A stretch of 64,000 bases of DNA from Microbacterium foliorum (GTDB lineage Bacteria > Actinomycetota > Actinomycetes > Actinomycetales > Microbacteriaceae): NCBI RefSeq assembly GCF_003367705.1, contig NZ_CP031425.1:682001-746000 (forward strand). The letters run 5' to 3'. The position numbers were made by a program, and so were the translations under genes. This document shows, in pieces, positions 1 to 8,091 of the stretch. Position 1 is the first letter of the stretch. The number at the start of each line of letters is the position of its first letter. The notes below the pieces were generated by a model. It was not told the origin of the DNA. It saw nothing but the letters and a program-made list of their open reading frames with translations, and did no database searches.

Positions 1-245
1 GCCTCGGAGACCGCACGCACGGTGCCGTCGCCCCCGGCGACCAGCACGACGTCGACGTCGCGCGCCAACGCCTGCGAGGTCGCCTGCTGGCCCGCGTCAT
101 CGACGGTGGTCGGATAGAAGGCCGGATGCTCCCATCCCGCCTCGCGGGACAGATCTCGCACCCGTGCGCGCAGATGCCCCTCGTCGACCTTGATCGGGTT
201 GTAGACGAGTGCCGCCTGGCGTCGGCCGGTGGCGCTCGTGGTCAT
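1..245 (-). CDS. diacylglycerol kinase family lipid kinase, N-terminal part (cut by window edge)
   Basis: Reading leftwards from ATG at 245, the frame stays open to the window edge and gives 81 residues. It begins MTTSATGRRQAALVYNP and contains VVLVAGGDGTVRAV near residues 65-79. A short N-terminal beta strand with YNP followed by a GGDGT nucleotide-binding loop is the signature of the DAGK/YegS/sphingosine kinase fold, which phosphorylates diacylglycerol or related lipids with ATP at the membrane. The C-terminal lipid-binding part lies outside the window. The start is supported by a -10 hexamer six bases upstream (252-257). It is divergent from serS. The family is clear; the exact lipid substrate cannot be told from this fragment. 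Confidence 0.85.
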   Translation of the reverse strand, partial: MTTSATGRRQAALVYNPIKVDEGHLRARVRDLSREAGWEHPAFYPTTVDDAGQQATSQALARDVDVVLVAGGDGTVRAVSE

Positions 246-251
246 GGCGCT

Positions 252-257
252 ACTCTA
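252..257 (-). promoter_or_regulatory. -10 hexamer of the lipid kinase gene (leaderless type)
   Basis: On the minus strand TAGAGT is followed by six bases (AGCGCC) and then the ATG at 245. The distance would place the transcription start at or next to the start codon, and no Shine-Dalgarno sequence fits between. No strong -35 is seen. Confidence 0.45.
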
Positions 258-306
258 GCCCCGGCATCCGCCCCCTCCCGCCGCAGGGTCGAGCCCGCCC
301 GCCCCA

Positions 307-312
307 TAGACT
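307..312 (+). promoter_or_regulatory. -10 hexamer of serS (leaderless type)
   Basis: TAGACT is followed by six bases (TGGTGG) and the serS ATG at 319. This is the same geometry as seen in front of at least seven other genes in the window. GGTGG could also act as a weak ribosome binding site, so a leaderless transcript is inferred, not proven. Confidence 0.45.
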
Positions 313-318
313 TGGTGG

Positions 319-1602
319 ATGATCGACCTCGCACTCCTCCGCGACAATCCGGAGATCGTCCGCCGTTCTCAGGCCGCCCGTGGCAACGACCAGGGCACCG
401 TCGACATCGCTCTCGAGGCCGACCGATCGCGTCGTGCGGCTCTCGCCGCCTTCGAGGAGCTGCGAGCGGAGCAGAACGCGTTCGGCAAGCGGGTCGCGAA
501 AGCACCCAAGGATGAGAAGGCGGCACTCGTCGCCCAGGTCAAGGATCTCGCCGAGCGCGTCAAGCAGGCGCAGCAGGCCGCGAACGAGGCATCGGAAGCC
601 GCGTCCGTCGCGCTCGCCCGCATCGAGAACGTCGTGATCGACGGCGTGCCCGCCGGTGGCGAAGCCGACTTCGTGGAACTGCGGACGGTGGGGGAGACTC
701 CGACCTTCGACTTCGAACCCCGCGACCACCTCGAGCTCGGGGAGATACTCGGCGCGATCGACATGGAGCGCGGCGCGAAGGTGTCGGGCGCGCGCTTCTA
801 CTTCCTCCGCGGCATCGGCGCGCGACTCGAGATCGCCCTGATGAACCTCGCGCTCGACAAGGCGCTGCAGCACGGCTTCGTGCCGCTGATCACGCCCACG
901 CTCGTGCGGCCCGAGATCATGCAGGGCACCGGGTTCCTCGGCGAGCACGCCGACGAGGTCTACCACCTCGACAAGGATGACGACCTCTACCTCGTCGGAA
1001 CGAGCGAGGTCGCGCTCGCCGGCTACCACAAGGACGAGATCCTCGACCTCGGCAGGGGAGCGCTGCGCTACGCGGGGTGGTCGACCTGCTACCGGCGCGA
1101 GGCGGGGTCGCACGGCAAGGACACCCGCGGGATCATCCGCGTGCACCAGTTCAACAAGCTCGAGATGTTCGTCTACACGACTCCCGAGGAGGCGGAGGCG
1201 GAGCACCTGCGCCTCGTCGCGCTGCAGGAGGAGATGCTGACCTCGCTCGGCCTCTCCTACCGCGTCATCGACGTCGCCGCCGGAGACCTCGGATCCAGTG
1301 CCGCGCGCAAGTACGACATCGAGGCGTGGGTGCCCACCCAGGGTGCGTTCCGCGAGCTGACCTCGACCTCGAACTGCACGACCTACCAGGCGCGTCGCCT
1401 CGACATCCGCCACCGTCCCGAGGCCGTCGAGGGTCAGCAGGCGAAGACGCAGCCCGTGGCCACGCTGAACGGCACGCTCGCCACCACGCGCTGGATCGTC
1501 GCGCTGCTCGAGACGCATCAGCAGGCCGACGGCTCCGTGCGGGTGCCGGAGGTTCTGCGCCCGTACCTGGGTGGCCTCGAGGTGCTGGAGCCCGAGGCGT
1601 GA
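319..1602 (+). CDS. serS: seryl-tRNA synthetase
   Basis: Cytoplasmic class II aminoacyl-tRNA synthetase that charges tRNA-Ser with serine using ATP. The 427-residue length is normal for bacterial SerRS. Residues 1-105 form the long helical arm, rich in Glu, Ala and Lys (tRNA-binding coiled coil). The core carries motif 1 around [19 protein letters not shown], motif 2 [15 protein letters not shown] near residues 258-272, and motif 3 [15 protein letters not shown] near 384-398. These are canonical SerRS sequences. The stop codon overlaps the GTG start of the HAD phosphatase gene (GTGA), so the two are probably co-transcribed. Two tRNA-Ser genes lie in the same window (2462 and 36735). Confidence 0.98.
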   Translation: MIDLALLRDNPEIVRRSQAARGNDQGTVDIALEADRSRRAALAAFEELRAEQNAFGKRVAKAPKDEKAALVAQVKDLAERVKQAQQAANEASEAASVALARIENVVIDGVPAGGEADFVELRTVGETPTFDFEPRDHLELGEILGAIDMERGAKVSGARFYFLRGIGARLEIALMNLALDKALQHGFVPLITPTLVRPEIMQGTGFLGEHADEVYHLDKDDDLYLVGTSEVALAGYHKDEILDLGRGALRYAGWSTCYRREAGSHGKDTRGIIRVHQFNKLEMFVYTTPEEAEAEHLRLVALQEEMLTSLGLSYRVIDVAAGDLGSSAARKYDIEAWVPTQGAFRELTSTSNCTTYQARRLDIRHRPEAVEGQQAKTQPVATLNGTLATTRWIVALLETHQQADGSVRVPEVLRPYLGGLEVLEPEA

Positions 1603-2420
1603 CCGCCCCCTGGCTGGTCGGTCTCGACGTCGACGGCACCATCCTGCTGCAGGACGAGTCGATGAGCCCGGGCGTGCCCGAGGCGGTCGCCCGCCTGCGC
1701 GACGCCGGCCACGAGGTGACCATCGCGACGGGGCGCAGCTGGATGGCCACGCGGCGGTGGGTCGAGCAGCTCGGCCTCACCCCGAAGTTCGTCGTCTGCT
1801 CCAACGGAGCCGTCACGATGCGTCGGGTCGGCGACGAGTGGGAGCGCTGGCACATCGAGACCTTCGACCCGTCGCCGGCGCTCGCGCTGCTGCGAGACCG
1901 TCTGCCGGATGCTCGCTACATGGTCGAGCTGGGGTCGGGACTGCGCCTGTACACCGCCCAACTCGACGACTGGACGCTCGACGGCGGACGTCAGGTCGGG
2001 TTCGAGGAGCTCGTCGCCGAGCCCGTCTCGCGCATCGTCGTCGTGTCTCCCGGGCACGACGAGGAGGACTTCCATCGCCTCGTCGCCGATGCCGGTCTGA
2101 ACGAGGTCTCGTACGCGATCGGCTGGACGGCGTGGCTCGACATCGCCCCGCAGGGGGTCGACAAGGGCACGGCGCTCGAGCGGGTGCGTCTCGAACTCGG
2201 CATGGAGCGCGAACGCGTGCTCGTCGCCGGGGACGGCCGCAATGACATCGGGATGTTCGGCTGGGCGCGGGAGATCGGCGGACGCGCGGTGGCCATGGGG
2301 CAGGCTCCCCACGAGGTCAAGGCCGCGGCGAGCGAGGTCACCGGGGACGTCGAGGACGGCGGACTGGCGACGGCGCTCGACACGCTTCCAGCGACCGCCC
2401 AGGTCAGCGCGGGAGAATAG
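1599..2420 (+). CDS. HAD-superfamily (Cof-type) hydrolase
   Basis: A 273-residue phosphatase of the HAD superfamily, subclass IIB (Cof/YbiV type), expected to dephosphorylate small sugar or nucleotide phosphates with Mg2+. Motif I is GLDVDGT (Asp10 and Asp12, nucleophile and acid/base), motif II is the Thr in IATGR near residue 44, and motif IV is the GDGRND block near residues 210-215; a Lys in VDKGTALE is motif III. The open frame extends upstream, but the GTG at 1599 gives the conserved N-terminus directly before motif I and overlaps the serS stop by four bases, so I use it. The physiological substrate is unknown. HAD genes directly after serS are common in Microbacteriaceae. Confidence 0.9.
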   Translation: MTAPWLVGLDVDGTILLQDESMSPGVPEAVARLRDAGHEVTIATGRSWMATRRWVEQLGLTPKFVVCSNGAVTMRRVGDEWERWHIETFDPSPALALLRDRLPDARYMVELGSGLRLYTAQLDDWTLDGGRQVGFEELVAEPVSRIVVVSPGHDEEDFHRLVADAGLNEVSYAIGWTAWLDIAPQGVDKGTALERVRLELGMERERVLVAGDGRNDIGMFGWAREIGGRAVAMGQAPHEVKAAASEVTGDVEDGGLATALDTLPATAQVSAGE

Positions 2421-2461
2421 ACTCGGCTAGACTCACGGCTTGTCGGCAGATTCGTCTGTCG

Positions 2462-2546
2462 GGAGGGTTGTCCGAGTGGCCGATGGAGCTGGTCTTGAAA
2501 ACCAGTGGGCAGAGATGTCTCGTGGGTTCGAATCCCACACCCTCCG
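2462..2546 (+). tRNA. tRNA-Ser (anticodon TGA)
   Basis: An 85-nt class II tRNA. The acceptor stem GGAGGGT (2462-2468) pairs with ACCCTCC (2539-2545), followed by discriminator G. The anticodon arm CTGGT-CTTGAAA-ACCAG gives anticodon TGA. A long variable arm and the T-loop GGTTCGAATCC are present. CCA is not encoded. Two TAGACT hexamers at 2419 and 2429 could be -10 elements. Confidence 0.97.
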
Positions 2547-2598
2547 CTGTACCGGGCACGGTGTCCCCCGCACCGCACGCTGAACCGAAAGGCCCCGA

Positions 2599-3846
2599 GT
2601 GAGTCCTACCGCCCGACGCCGTCGCACGATCGCTCGCCACGGTCAGCTGCACACGCCAGGACCGCTCAACCAGCTTCTCAAGTTCATCGCGATCGGCCTC
2701 GCCGTGGTGCTGGTCAGCGGCTTCGGCGTCGCGGGCTACGTGGTCTACGACCTCTCCAGCACGGTCACGGCCAACGCGGTCGAGCTCGACACGAAGAACG
2801 AGGTGCTGCCGGACATCGGCGAGTACAAGGAGGGCTTCAACCTCCTCCTGACCGGAGTCGACACCTGCGAGCCGGAATACGCGGCCTACTTCGGCGATCG
2901 GTGCAGCGGGAAGGACTCCGGGAGCACCCTCAACGACGTGAACCTGCTCGTGCATGTCTCTCAGGAACCCCGCCGTGTCACCGTCGTCAGCTTTCCGCGC
3001 GACCTGATGCTCGCGATCCCCGAGTGCGAGGACGATCAGGGCAACGTGCACTCGGCGATGAGCAAGCAAGCGCTCAATGTGGCCTACACCGACGGCGGAC
3101 TCAACTGCGTCGCGCAGACGATCACCAAGCTCACCGGCCAGGAGATCCAGTTCGCGGCCTCGGTGACCTTCGGCGGCGTGATCGAGATCACCAATGCGAT
3201 CGGCGGCGTCGACGTGTGCCTCGCCACCCCGATCAAGGACCGTCACACGGGCCTCGATCTGCCGGCCGGCACGCGGACCATCCAGGGGCTCGAGGCGCTG
3301 CAGTTCCTGCGCACGCGCCACGGCGTCGGCGACGGCAGCGACCTCGGCCGCATCGGCAATCAGCAGCAGTACATGTCGAGCCTCGCGCGCAAGCTGATCA
3401 GCAGCGAGACGCTGGGCAACGTCCCGACGATGCTCAGGCTCGCCAACACGGGAATCCGCAACCTCAAGACGAGCACGTCGCTCGCCGACCCGGTGAAGAT
3501 CGTGCAGATCGCTCTCGCGGTGAAGTCGGTGCCGTTCGAGGACATCGTGTTCCTGCAGTACCCGACCAACACCGACCCGGACAACGACAACAAGGTCGTC
3601 GCGAACCAGTCCGCTGCCGCGGAGATGTGGGACGCGATCAACGCGAACGCCCAGCTGCAGGTGACGCACCAGAACACCGAGAACGACGGCGTCATCGTCA
3701 CCGACCCCGGTACGGAGGCGCCCGTCGAGGGGGGCACCGAGATGCCGGATCCTGCGGCGACCTCCGAGAACGTCGTGGCGCTGCCGGATTCGATCAAGGG
3801 CAACTCGGCCGCCCAGCAGACCTGCTCGAACGGCAACGTGCGCTGA
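2599..3846 (+). CDS. LytR-CpsA-Psr (LCP) family cell-wall ligase
   Basis: A 415-residue membrane protein that most likely transfers undecaprenyl-linked glycopolymers (teichoic acid, arabinogalactan-like or capsular polymer) onto peptidoglycan outside the cell. It has a basic N-terminus, one transmembrane helix near residues 30-56 (LKFIAIGLAVVLVSGFGVAG), then an LCP catalytic domain. Family markers are NLLLTGVDTCE, VTVVSFPRDLML near 127-138, the AMSKQALN region, and FLRTRHGVGDGSDLGRIGNQ near 236-255 with the conserved Arg and Asp residues. The tail is acidic and of low complexity. The start is GTG with GAAAGG seven bases upstream. It stands alone after the tRNA gene and converges on a TetR gene. 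Confidence 0.93.
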   Translation: MSPTARRRRTIARHGQLHTPGPLNQLLKFIAIGLAVVLVSGFGVAGYVVYDLSSTVTANAVELDTKNEVLPDIGEYKEGFNLLLTGVDTCEPEYAAYFGDRCSGKDSGSTLNDVNLLVHVSQEPRRVTVVSFPRDLMLAIPECEDDQGNVHSAMSKQALNVAYTDGGLNCVAQTITKLTGQEIQFAASVTFGGVIEITNAIGGVDVCLATPIKDRHTGLDLPAGTRTIQGLEALQFLRTRHGVGDGSDLGRIGNQQQYMSSLARKLISSETLGNVPTMLRLANTGIRNLKTSTSLADPVKIVQIALAVKSVPFEDIVFLQYPTNTDPDNDNKVVANQSAAAEMWDAINANAQLQVTHQNTENDGVIVTDPGTEAPVEGGTEMPDPAATSENVVALPDSIKGNSAAQQTCSNGNVR

Positions 3847-3921
3847 TCGCCCTGCCGGCGGTCCGGGCTCCGCTGGCTCCGCTGGAGGGCGGGCTCCGCG
3901 AGGGGCCGGGCTCGTCAGGGG

Positions 3922-4503
3922 TCAGGCCTCGGATGTGGGTGGATAGAGGACGTCCATCAGCGCCTCGATGATCCCGGGCATATCGACGTCGGGCTCGATC
4001 ATCCACTGCAGCTGGAGGCCGTCGGCGACCGCCTGGACCACCCTGGCCATCGACTCGGGATCGAGCGTCCGGCGACGGGTGGGGTCGTCGTCGAAGGCGC
4101 CCGCGATGCTCTCGCGGATCCTCGCGTTGCGCTCCAGAAAGTACCGGTGCGCGGGATGCTCGGGGTCGGCGGCGTCGACGGCGAGGCGCGAGAAGAGCTC
4201 GACCACCCCGGGAACCTCGGTGTTGCGGCGGATGACGTCGAGGAACGCGGACTTCGCCTGAGCCGGGGAGAGGGATCCCGTACCCGTCTCGTCGTGCTCG
4301 TCGCGCGTGCGGAGCACGGCGGTGAAGAGCTCCTCCTTGCTGCCGAAGTAGTGCAGGAGGGCTGCGGGGGTGACGCCGACGACCTCCGCGATCTGCTTGA
4401 GAGAGGCGTTCTGATAGCCCCGGCGTCCGATGACGTCGAGAGCGCTCTCGAGGATCTCTTCGCGTCTGGCGACGCCCTTCGCGTATGAACCTCGTCGTGC
4501 CAT
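3922..4503 (-). CDS. TetR/AcrR family transcriptional regulator (likely represses the GH3 gene)
   Basis: A 193-residue TetR-type dimeric repressor. The N-terminal helix-turn-helix spans roughly residues 12-60, with VIGRRGYQNASLKQIAEVVG followed by VTPAALLHYFGSKEEL, the hallmark recognition helix. The C-terminal ligand-binding half is helical. It is paralogous to the TetR at 44422-45039: both start with RGSYAKG and end with a QLQW/QTQW motif followed by an acidic segment. It is divergent from the GH3 gene at 4596 with a 92-bp spacer that holds a good promoter, so regulation of that glycosidase is likely. A minus-strand -10 TAGTCT (4510-4515) lies six bases from its ATG, suggesting a leaderless message. 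Inducer unknown. Confidence 0.93.
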   Translation of the reverse strand: MARRGSYAKGVARREEILESALDVIGRRGYQNASLKQIAEVVGVTPAALLHYFGSKEELFTAVLRTRDEHDETGTGSLSPAQAKSAFLDVIRRNTEVPGVVELFSRLAVDAADPEHPAHRYFLERNARIRESIAGAFDDDPTRRRTLDPESMARVVQAVADGLQLQWMIEPDVDMPGIIEALMDVLYPPTSEA

Positions 4504-4529
4504 TCTCCGAGACTAATCCTGAATGACGT

Positions 4530-4558
4530 TTGAAATCCAATACCTACTCGCATATAGT
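4530..4558 (+). promoter_or_regulatory. promoter of the GH3 glycosidase gene
   Basis: TTGAAA (4530-4535) and TATAGT (4553-4558) are separated by exactly 17 bases, close to the sigma-70-type consensus. The TetR gene reads away from the same interval, so its operator should lie here. I see only a weak, degenerate inverted repeat around 4514-4535 and do not claim the operator. Confidence 0.7.
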
Positions 4559-4595
4559 TTTCGCAGGACACTGCCGTCTCCGCGAAAGGAACACC

Positions 4596-6884
4596 ATGAC
4601 CGAGCCCTCGGCCTCCGACCTCACGCTCGACGAGAAGGCCTCGCTCACCAGCGGCGCCGACTTCTGGACCACGAAGGCGATAGATCGGATCGGGCTCCCC
4701 TCGATCATGATGACTGACGGCCCCCACGGGCTGCGCAAGCAGGCGGGCGGCACCGATCACCTCGGCCTCTCCAGCAGCGTGCCGGCCACGTGCTTCCCTC
4801 CCGCCGTGGGCATCGGTTCGACGTTCGATCCGCAGATCATCGAGCGTGTGGGCGCGGCGATCGGCATCGAGGCGGCGATCGAAGACGTGGCGGTCGTGCT
4901 GGGCCCCGGCATCAACATCAAGCGGTCGCCGCTGTGCGGTCGCAACTTCGAGTACTTCTCCGAAGACCCGATGGTCTCCGGCATCCTCGGGGCCGCCTCG
5001 GTGCGCGGTGTGCAGTCGCAGGGCGTCGGCACCTCGCTCAAGCACTTCGCCGCCAACAACCAGGAGTTCGACCGCATGCGCGCGAGCTCCGACATCGATC
5101 CGCGTCCGCTGCACGAGATCTACCTCCGCGGGTTCGAGCGGGTCGTCACGGAGGCGCAGCCGTGGACGGTCATGTGCTCCTACAACCGGATCAACGGCGT
5201 GTACGCCTCGGAGGACCCGTGGCTGCTCACCCGCGTCCTGCGCGATGACTGGGGCTTCGACGGTCTCGTCGTCTCCGACTGGGGCGCGGTCAACGATCGC
5301 GTCGCGGGCGTTGCCGCAGGACTCGATCTCGAGATGCCGTCCTCGGGCGGTCGCACCGATGCGCAGCTCGTCGCGGCCGTCCGCGCAGGGGAGCTGTCCG
5401 AGAGCGTGCTCGACACCGCCGCGGATCGCGCGATCGATCTGGTGCGCAAGGCCGCGCAGCGGCCCCCGGTCGAGGGGCCGCTCGACGTCGAGGCGCACCA
5501 TGAACTCGCGCGAGAGGCGGCCGGCCGGTCGATCGTGCTGCTGAAGAACGACGGAGACCTGCTGCCGCTCGGTCCGGGCATGCGCATCGCCGTGATCGGC
5601 GCCTTCGCCACGGAGCCGCGGTTCCAGGGTGCGGGGTCGTCGCTGATCAACCCGACCAGGGTCGACAGGGCGCTCGACGAGCTGCGTGCCGTCGCCGGCG
5701 ACGCGGTGTCGTACGCGGCGGGCTTCGGCGTCGAGGGCGGGGCGATCGCGGCATCCGGTCGCACCGCCGAAGACCTGCGCGACGAGGCGGTGGCCACGGC
5801 CTCCACCGCCGACGTCGCCGTCGTGTTCCTCGGGCTCCCGGCCGCCGAGGAGTCCGAGGGATTCGACCGCGAGCACATAGACCTCCCGGCCGCACAGCTC
5901 GCGGTGCTGGACGCCGTGATCGAGGCGAACCCCGCGACCGTCGTCGTCCTCTCCAACGGCGGTGTGGTCGCGCTGCCGTTCGCCGACCGCGTTCCGGCGA
6001 TCCTCGAGACCTGGCTGCTGGGACAGGCCGGGGGCGGCGCGGTCGCTGACGTGCTGTTCGGCACGGTGAACCCGTCGGGCAAGCTCACCGAGACGGTGCC
6101 GGTGCGGCTCGAGGACAACCCGTCATTCGGCAATTTCCCCGGCGAGTTCGGCCATGTCCGCTACGGCGAGGGCGTGCTCGTCGGCTACCGCTGGTACGAC
6201 GCGAAGGGGCTCGACGTCACCTTCCCGTTCGGCCACGGACTCTCGTACACGACGTTCTCGTACGGCGACGCCGAGGTCTCGACGACGGCCGATGGCGACC
6301 TCACGGTCACGGTCGATGTCACGAACACCGGGTCGCGCGACGGGCGCGAGATCGTTCAGGTCTACGCGGCACCCGTGACCTCCGCCGTGCAACGGGCTCC
6401 GCGCGAGCTGAAAGCGTTCTCCTCCGTGGCGATCGCGGCGGGGCAGACCGTGTCCGTCGAGCTCGTCGTCCCGCGTGCGGACCTGGCGTACTGGGACGTC
6501 CGCGTGGACCGCTGGATCGTGGAGCCCGGCGCCTATCGCGTCGAGGTCGCCGCATCGAGCCGCGACATCCGCTCGTCGGTGATCGTCGAGGTCGAGGGCG
6601 ATGCCGTGGTGCTGCCGCTGACGATGGCCTCGTCGATCGGCGACGTGGTCGCGCACCCGGTGGCCGGGCCGATCGTGATGGAGGCGCTCGGAGGCCTGAT
6701 GGGCGGATTGAGCGGCGCGGACTCGTCGGCGGCGTCGATGATGCCGAACGACGAGGCGATGGAGAAGATGATGGCCTCGTTCCCGATCGGACGTCTGATC
6801 GGCTTCCCCGGTGTCGACGTCACCTACGAGCAGATCGAGCAGCTGCTGGACGGGGCGAACGCGCAGCTCGCCTCGCAGACCTGA
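4596..6884 (+). CDS. glycoside hydrolase family 3 beta-glycosidase (beta-glucosidase/beta-xylosidase type)
   Basis: A retaining GH3 enzyme of 762 residues, with no signal peptide and therefore probably cytoplasmic, hydrolysing imported beta-linked oligosaccharides. The N-terminal TIM barrel carries MTDGPHGLRKQ, the CSYNRING segment and the nucleophile Asp228 in VVSDWGAV. The alpha/beta sandwich follows at about 330-550 (RSIVLLKNDGDLLPL, then FPFGHGLSYTTF), with a fibronectin-III-like domain at about 570-680 and a helical actinobacterial tail at about 690-762. ATG 4596 is chosen because GAAAGGA lies five bases upstream; the open frame extends further but without a binding site. Divergent from a TetR gene. 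Beta-glucosidase and beta-xylosidase activity cannot be separated by eye. Confidence 0.93.
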   Translation: MTEPSASDLTLDEKASLTSGADFWTTKAIDRIGLPSIMMTDGPHGLRKQAGGTDHLGLSSSVPATCFPPAVGIGSTFDPQIIERVGAAIGIEAAIEDVAVVLGPGINIKRSPLCGRNFEYFSEDPMVSGILGAASVRGVQSQGVGTSLKHFAANNQEFDRMRASSDIDPRPLHEIYLRGFERVVTEAQPWTVMCSYNRINGVYASEDPWLLTRVLRDDWGFDGLVVSDWGAVNDRVAGVAAGLDLEMPSSGGRTDAQLVAAVRAGELSESVLDTAADRAIDLVRKAAQRPPVEGPLDVEAHHELAREAAGRSIVLLKNDGDLLPLGPGMRIAVIGAFATEPRFQGAGSSLINPTRVDRALDELRAVAGDAVSYAAGFGVEGGAIAASGRTAEDLRDEAVATASTADVAVVFLGLPAAEESEGFDREHIDLPAAQLAVLDAVIEANPATVVVLSNGGVVALPFADRVPAILETWLLGQAGGGAVADVLFGTVNPSGKLTETVPVRLEDNPSFGNFPGEFGHVRYGEGVLVGYRWYDAKGLDVTFPFGHGLSYTTFSYGDAEVSTTADGDLTVTVDVTNTGSRDGREIVQVYAAPVTSAVQRAPRELKAFSSVAIAAGQTVSVELVVPRADLAYWDVRVDRWIVEPGAYRVEVAASSRDIRSSVIVEVEGDAVVLPLTMASSIGDVVAHPVAGPIVMEALGGLMGGLSGADSSAASMMPNDEAMEKMMASFPIGRLIGFPGVDVTYEQIEQLLDGANAQLASQT

Positions 6885-6902
6885 TCCTCAGCCTCGAGAC
6901 AG

Positions 6903-6938
6903 GACGCCCCTCGCCCTCCTCGGAGGGAGAGGGGCGTC
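6903..6938. terminator. bidirectional hairpin terminator
   Basis: GACGCCCCTC (6903-6912) pairs with GAGGGGCGTC (6929-6938), and inside it CCCTCC pairs with GGAGGG around a short loop. It sits exactly between the convergent GH3 and enolase-superfamily genes and touches the stop codon of the latter. Confidence 0.8.
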
Positions 6939-6939
6939 G

Positions 6940-8091
6940 TCACGCGATCGGCGTGGACGGCGTGGACGGCGTGGACGGCGTGGATGGTGCGGATGGTGCG
7001 GACGAGCCGGCGGAGAGCAGCGGCGCGAAGCGGAGCCCCAGGCCCTGATGCGCCCTCTCGGTGAGATATCCGTCGGCGATGCGCACCGGCGAGGGATCGA
7101 CGAGGGCACCGAGCGCGGCGAATCCGGCGTCCTCGACGTCTTCGACCCACAGTTCGGCTCCCGTGTCGGTCAGGGTCAGGGCGAGCTGACCTGAGAGCTC
7201 GGGCAGCAGATGCGGATGCAGGGTCGCCCCGTACGACGCCGCCAGCTCGGCGATGCGCAGGAACGGGGTGATGCCGCCGACGCGCACGATGTTGGGTTGC
7301 ACGATCTGTGCCGCGCCGGCACGGAGGAAGTCATCGAAGCGGTGCACGGTGTGCAGGTTCTCGCCGACGGCGAGCGGCACGTCGATGCGCCGTGCGAGTT
7401 CGGTGTGACCGGCGAGGTCGTCGGCGCGCAACGGCTCTTCGACCCAGGTGAGGTCGTGGCTCGACAGCGCCTCGATGGCGGTCGTCGCTGCGGTCAGATC
7501 CCACCGCTGGTTCGCATCGATCATCAGCGCACGGTCAGGGCCGAGCACCTCGCGCACGGCGGCGACGCGCTCGAGGTCCTCGGCGAGGTCCGGTCTGCCG
7601 ACCTTGATCTTCACGGCGTCGAAGCCGGCATCGACCCACCGGCGGACCTGCGCCTGCAGCTCCGCCACGGAGTAGTGCAGGTTCACGCCGGATCCGTAGG
7701 CGCGCACGCGTTCGCGGCGCCGGCCGCGCATCTCCGACACGGAGCGGTCGGCGGCGCGCGCCTCGGCATCCCACAGGGCCAGATCGAGACCCGCGAGGGC
7801 GATCGTCGTGAGACCGCCGCCGCCCGCCTCGTGCAGGTGCTCCCACAGGTCCTGCCAGGCCTCGCCGGGAACAGCGGATCGCCCGACGGCCGCGGGCGCG
7901 ATGTCGTGCTCGAGCAGCGCCTGCACGGCGGACGCGCCGATCTGCGGAGTCCACGCGAAGCCCCATCCCTCCGCGCCGTCCGAGCGGACGACATGCGTCG
8001 CGACGACGCCGACGGACGTGACCTCGGCGCCCCACGGACGCGACAGCGGCACCCGCTGCAGACGCGTCGTGAGACTGCGGATCGTGGTCAC
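6940..8091 (-). CDS. enolase-superfamily acid-sugar dehydratase / cycloisomerase (mandelate racemase type)
   Basis: A 383-residue member of the mandelate racemase/muconate lactonizing group, which abstracts the alpha proton of a carboxylate with Mg2+. Visible residues are the Lys161-x-Lys163 base (AVKIKVG), metal ligands Asp192 (MIDANQRW), Glu218 (WVEEP) and Glu244 (VGEN), and His294 in LHPHLLPE. The Asp that normally pairs with this His (QPD motif) is Asn here (QPN near 267). Its GTG start overlaps the stop of the KdgD-like gene (GTGA), so the products likely act in sequence. With KdgD and a uronate-dehydrogenase-like SDR upstream, galactarolactone cycloisomerase or aldarate dehydratase activity is my inference. 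The C-terminus ends in a minisatellite-coded Ser-Thr-Pro tail. Confidence 0.82.
   Translation of the reverse strand: MTTIRSLTTRLQRVPLSRPWGAEVTSVGVVATHVVRSDGAEGWGFAWTPQIGASAVQALLEHDIAPAAVGRSAVPGEAWQDLWEHLHEAGGGGLTTIALAGLDLALWDAEARAADRSVSEMRGRRRERVRAYGSGVNLHYSVAELQAQVRRWVDAGFDAVKIKVGRPDLAEDLERVAAVREVLGPDRALMIDANQRWDLTAATTAIEALSSHDLTWVEEPLRADDLAGHTELARRIDVPLAVGENLHTVHRFDDFLRAGAAQIVQPNIVRVGGITPFLRIAELAASYGATLHPHLLPELSGQLALTLTDTGAELWVEDVEDAGFAALGALVDPSPVRIADGYLTERAHQGLGLRFAPLLSAGSSAPSAPSTPSTPSTPSTPIA
6950..7003. repeat. 9-bp tandem repeat inside the 3' end of the enolase-superfamily gene
   Basis: On the plus strand GGCGTGGAC occurs four times in a row, then degenerates to GGTGCGGAT copies. In the minus-strand reading frame it encodes repeated Ser-Thr-Pro and Ser-Ala-Pro triplets after the end of the folded domain. 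Confidence 0.85.

Noticed and set aside
250-1518. A 422-codon minus-strand frame antisense to serS
   Set aside because: serS has all three class II motifs; the antisense frame is a codon-bias shadow.
1077-1598. The upstream extension of the HAD phosphatase frame
   Set aside because: It overlaps serS out of frame and reads as Arg/Pro-rich noise; the GTG at 1599 directly precedes the conserved strand.
3847-3921. A terminator in the gap between the LCP and TetR genes
   Set aside because: Short GGCTCCGCTGG repeats are present, but no convincing long stem and no T-run.
4504-4595. A TetR operator palindrome in the GH3 promoter
   Set aside because: Only a weak match (about half the positions) around 4514-4535 was found; the promoter itself is clear but the operator is not.
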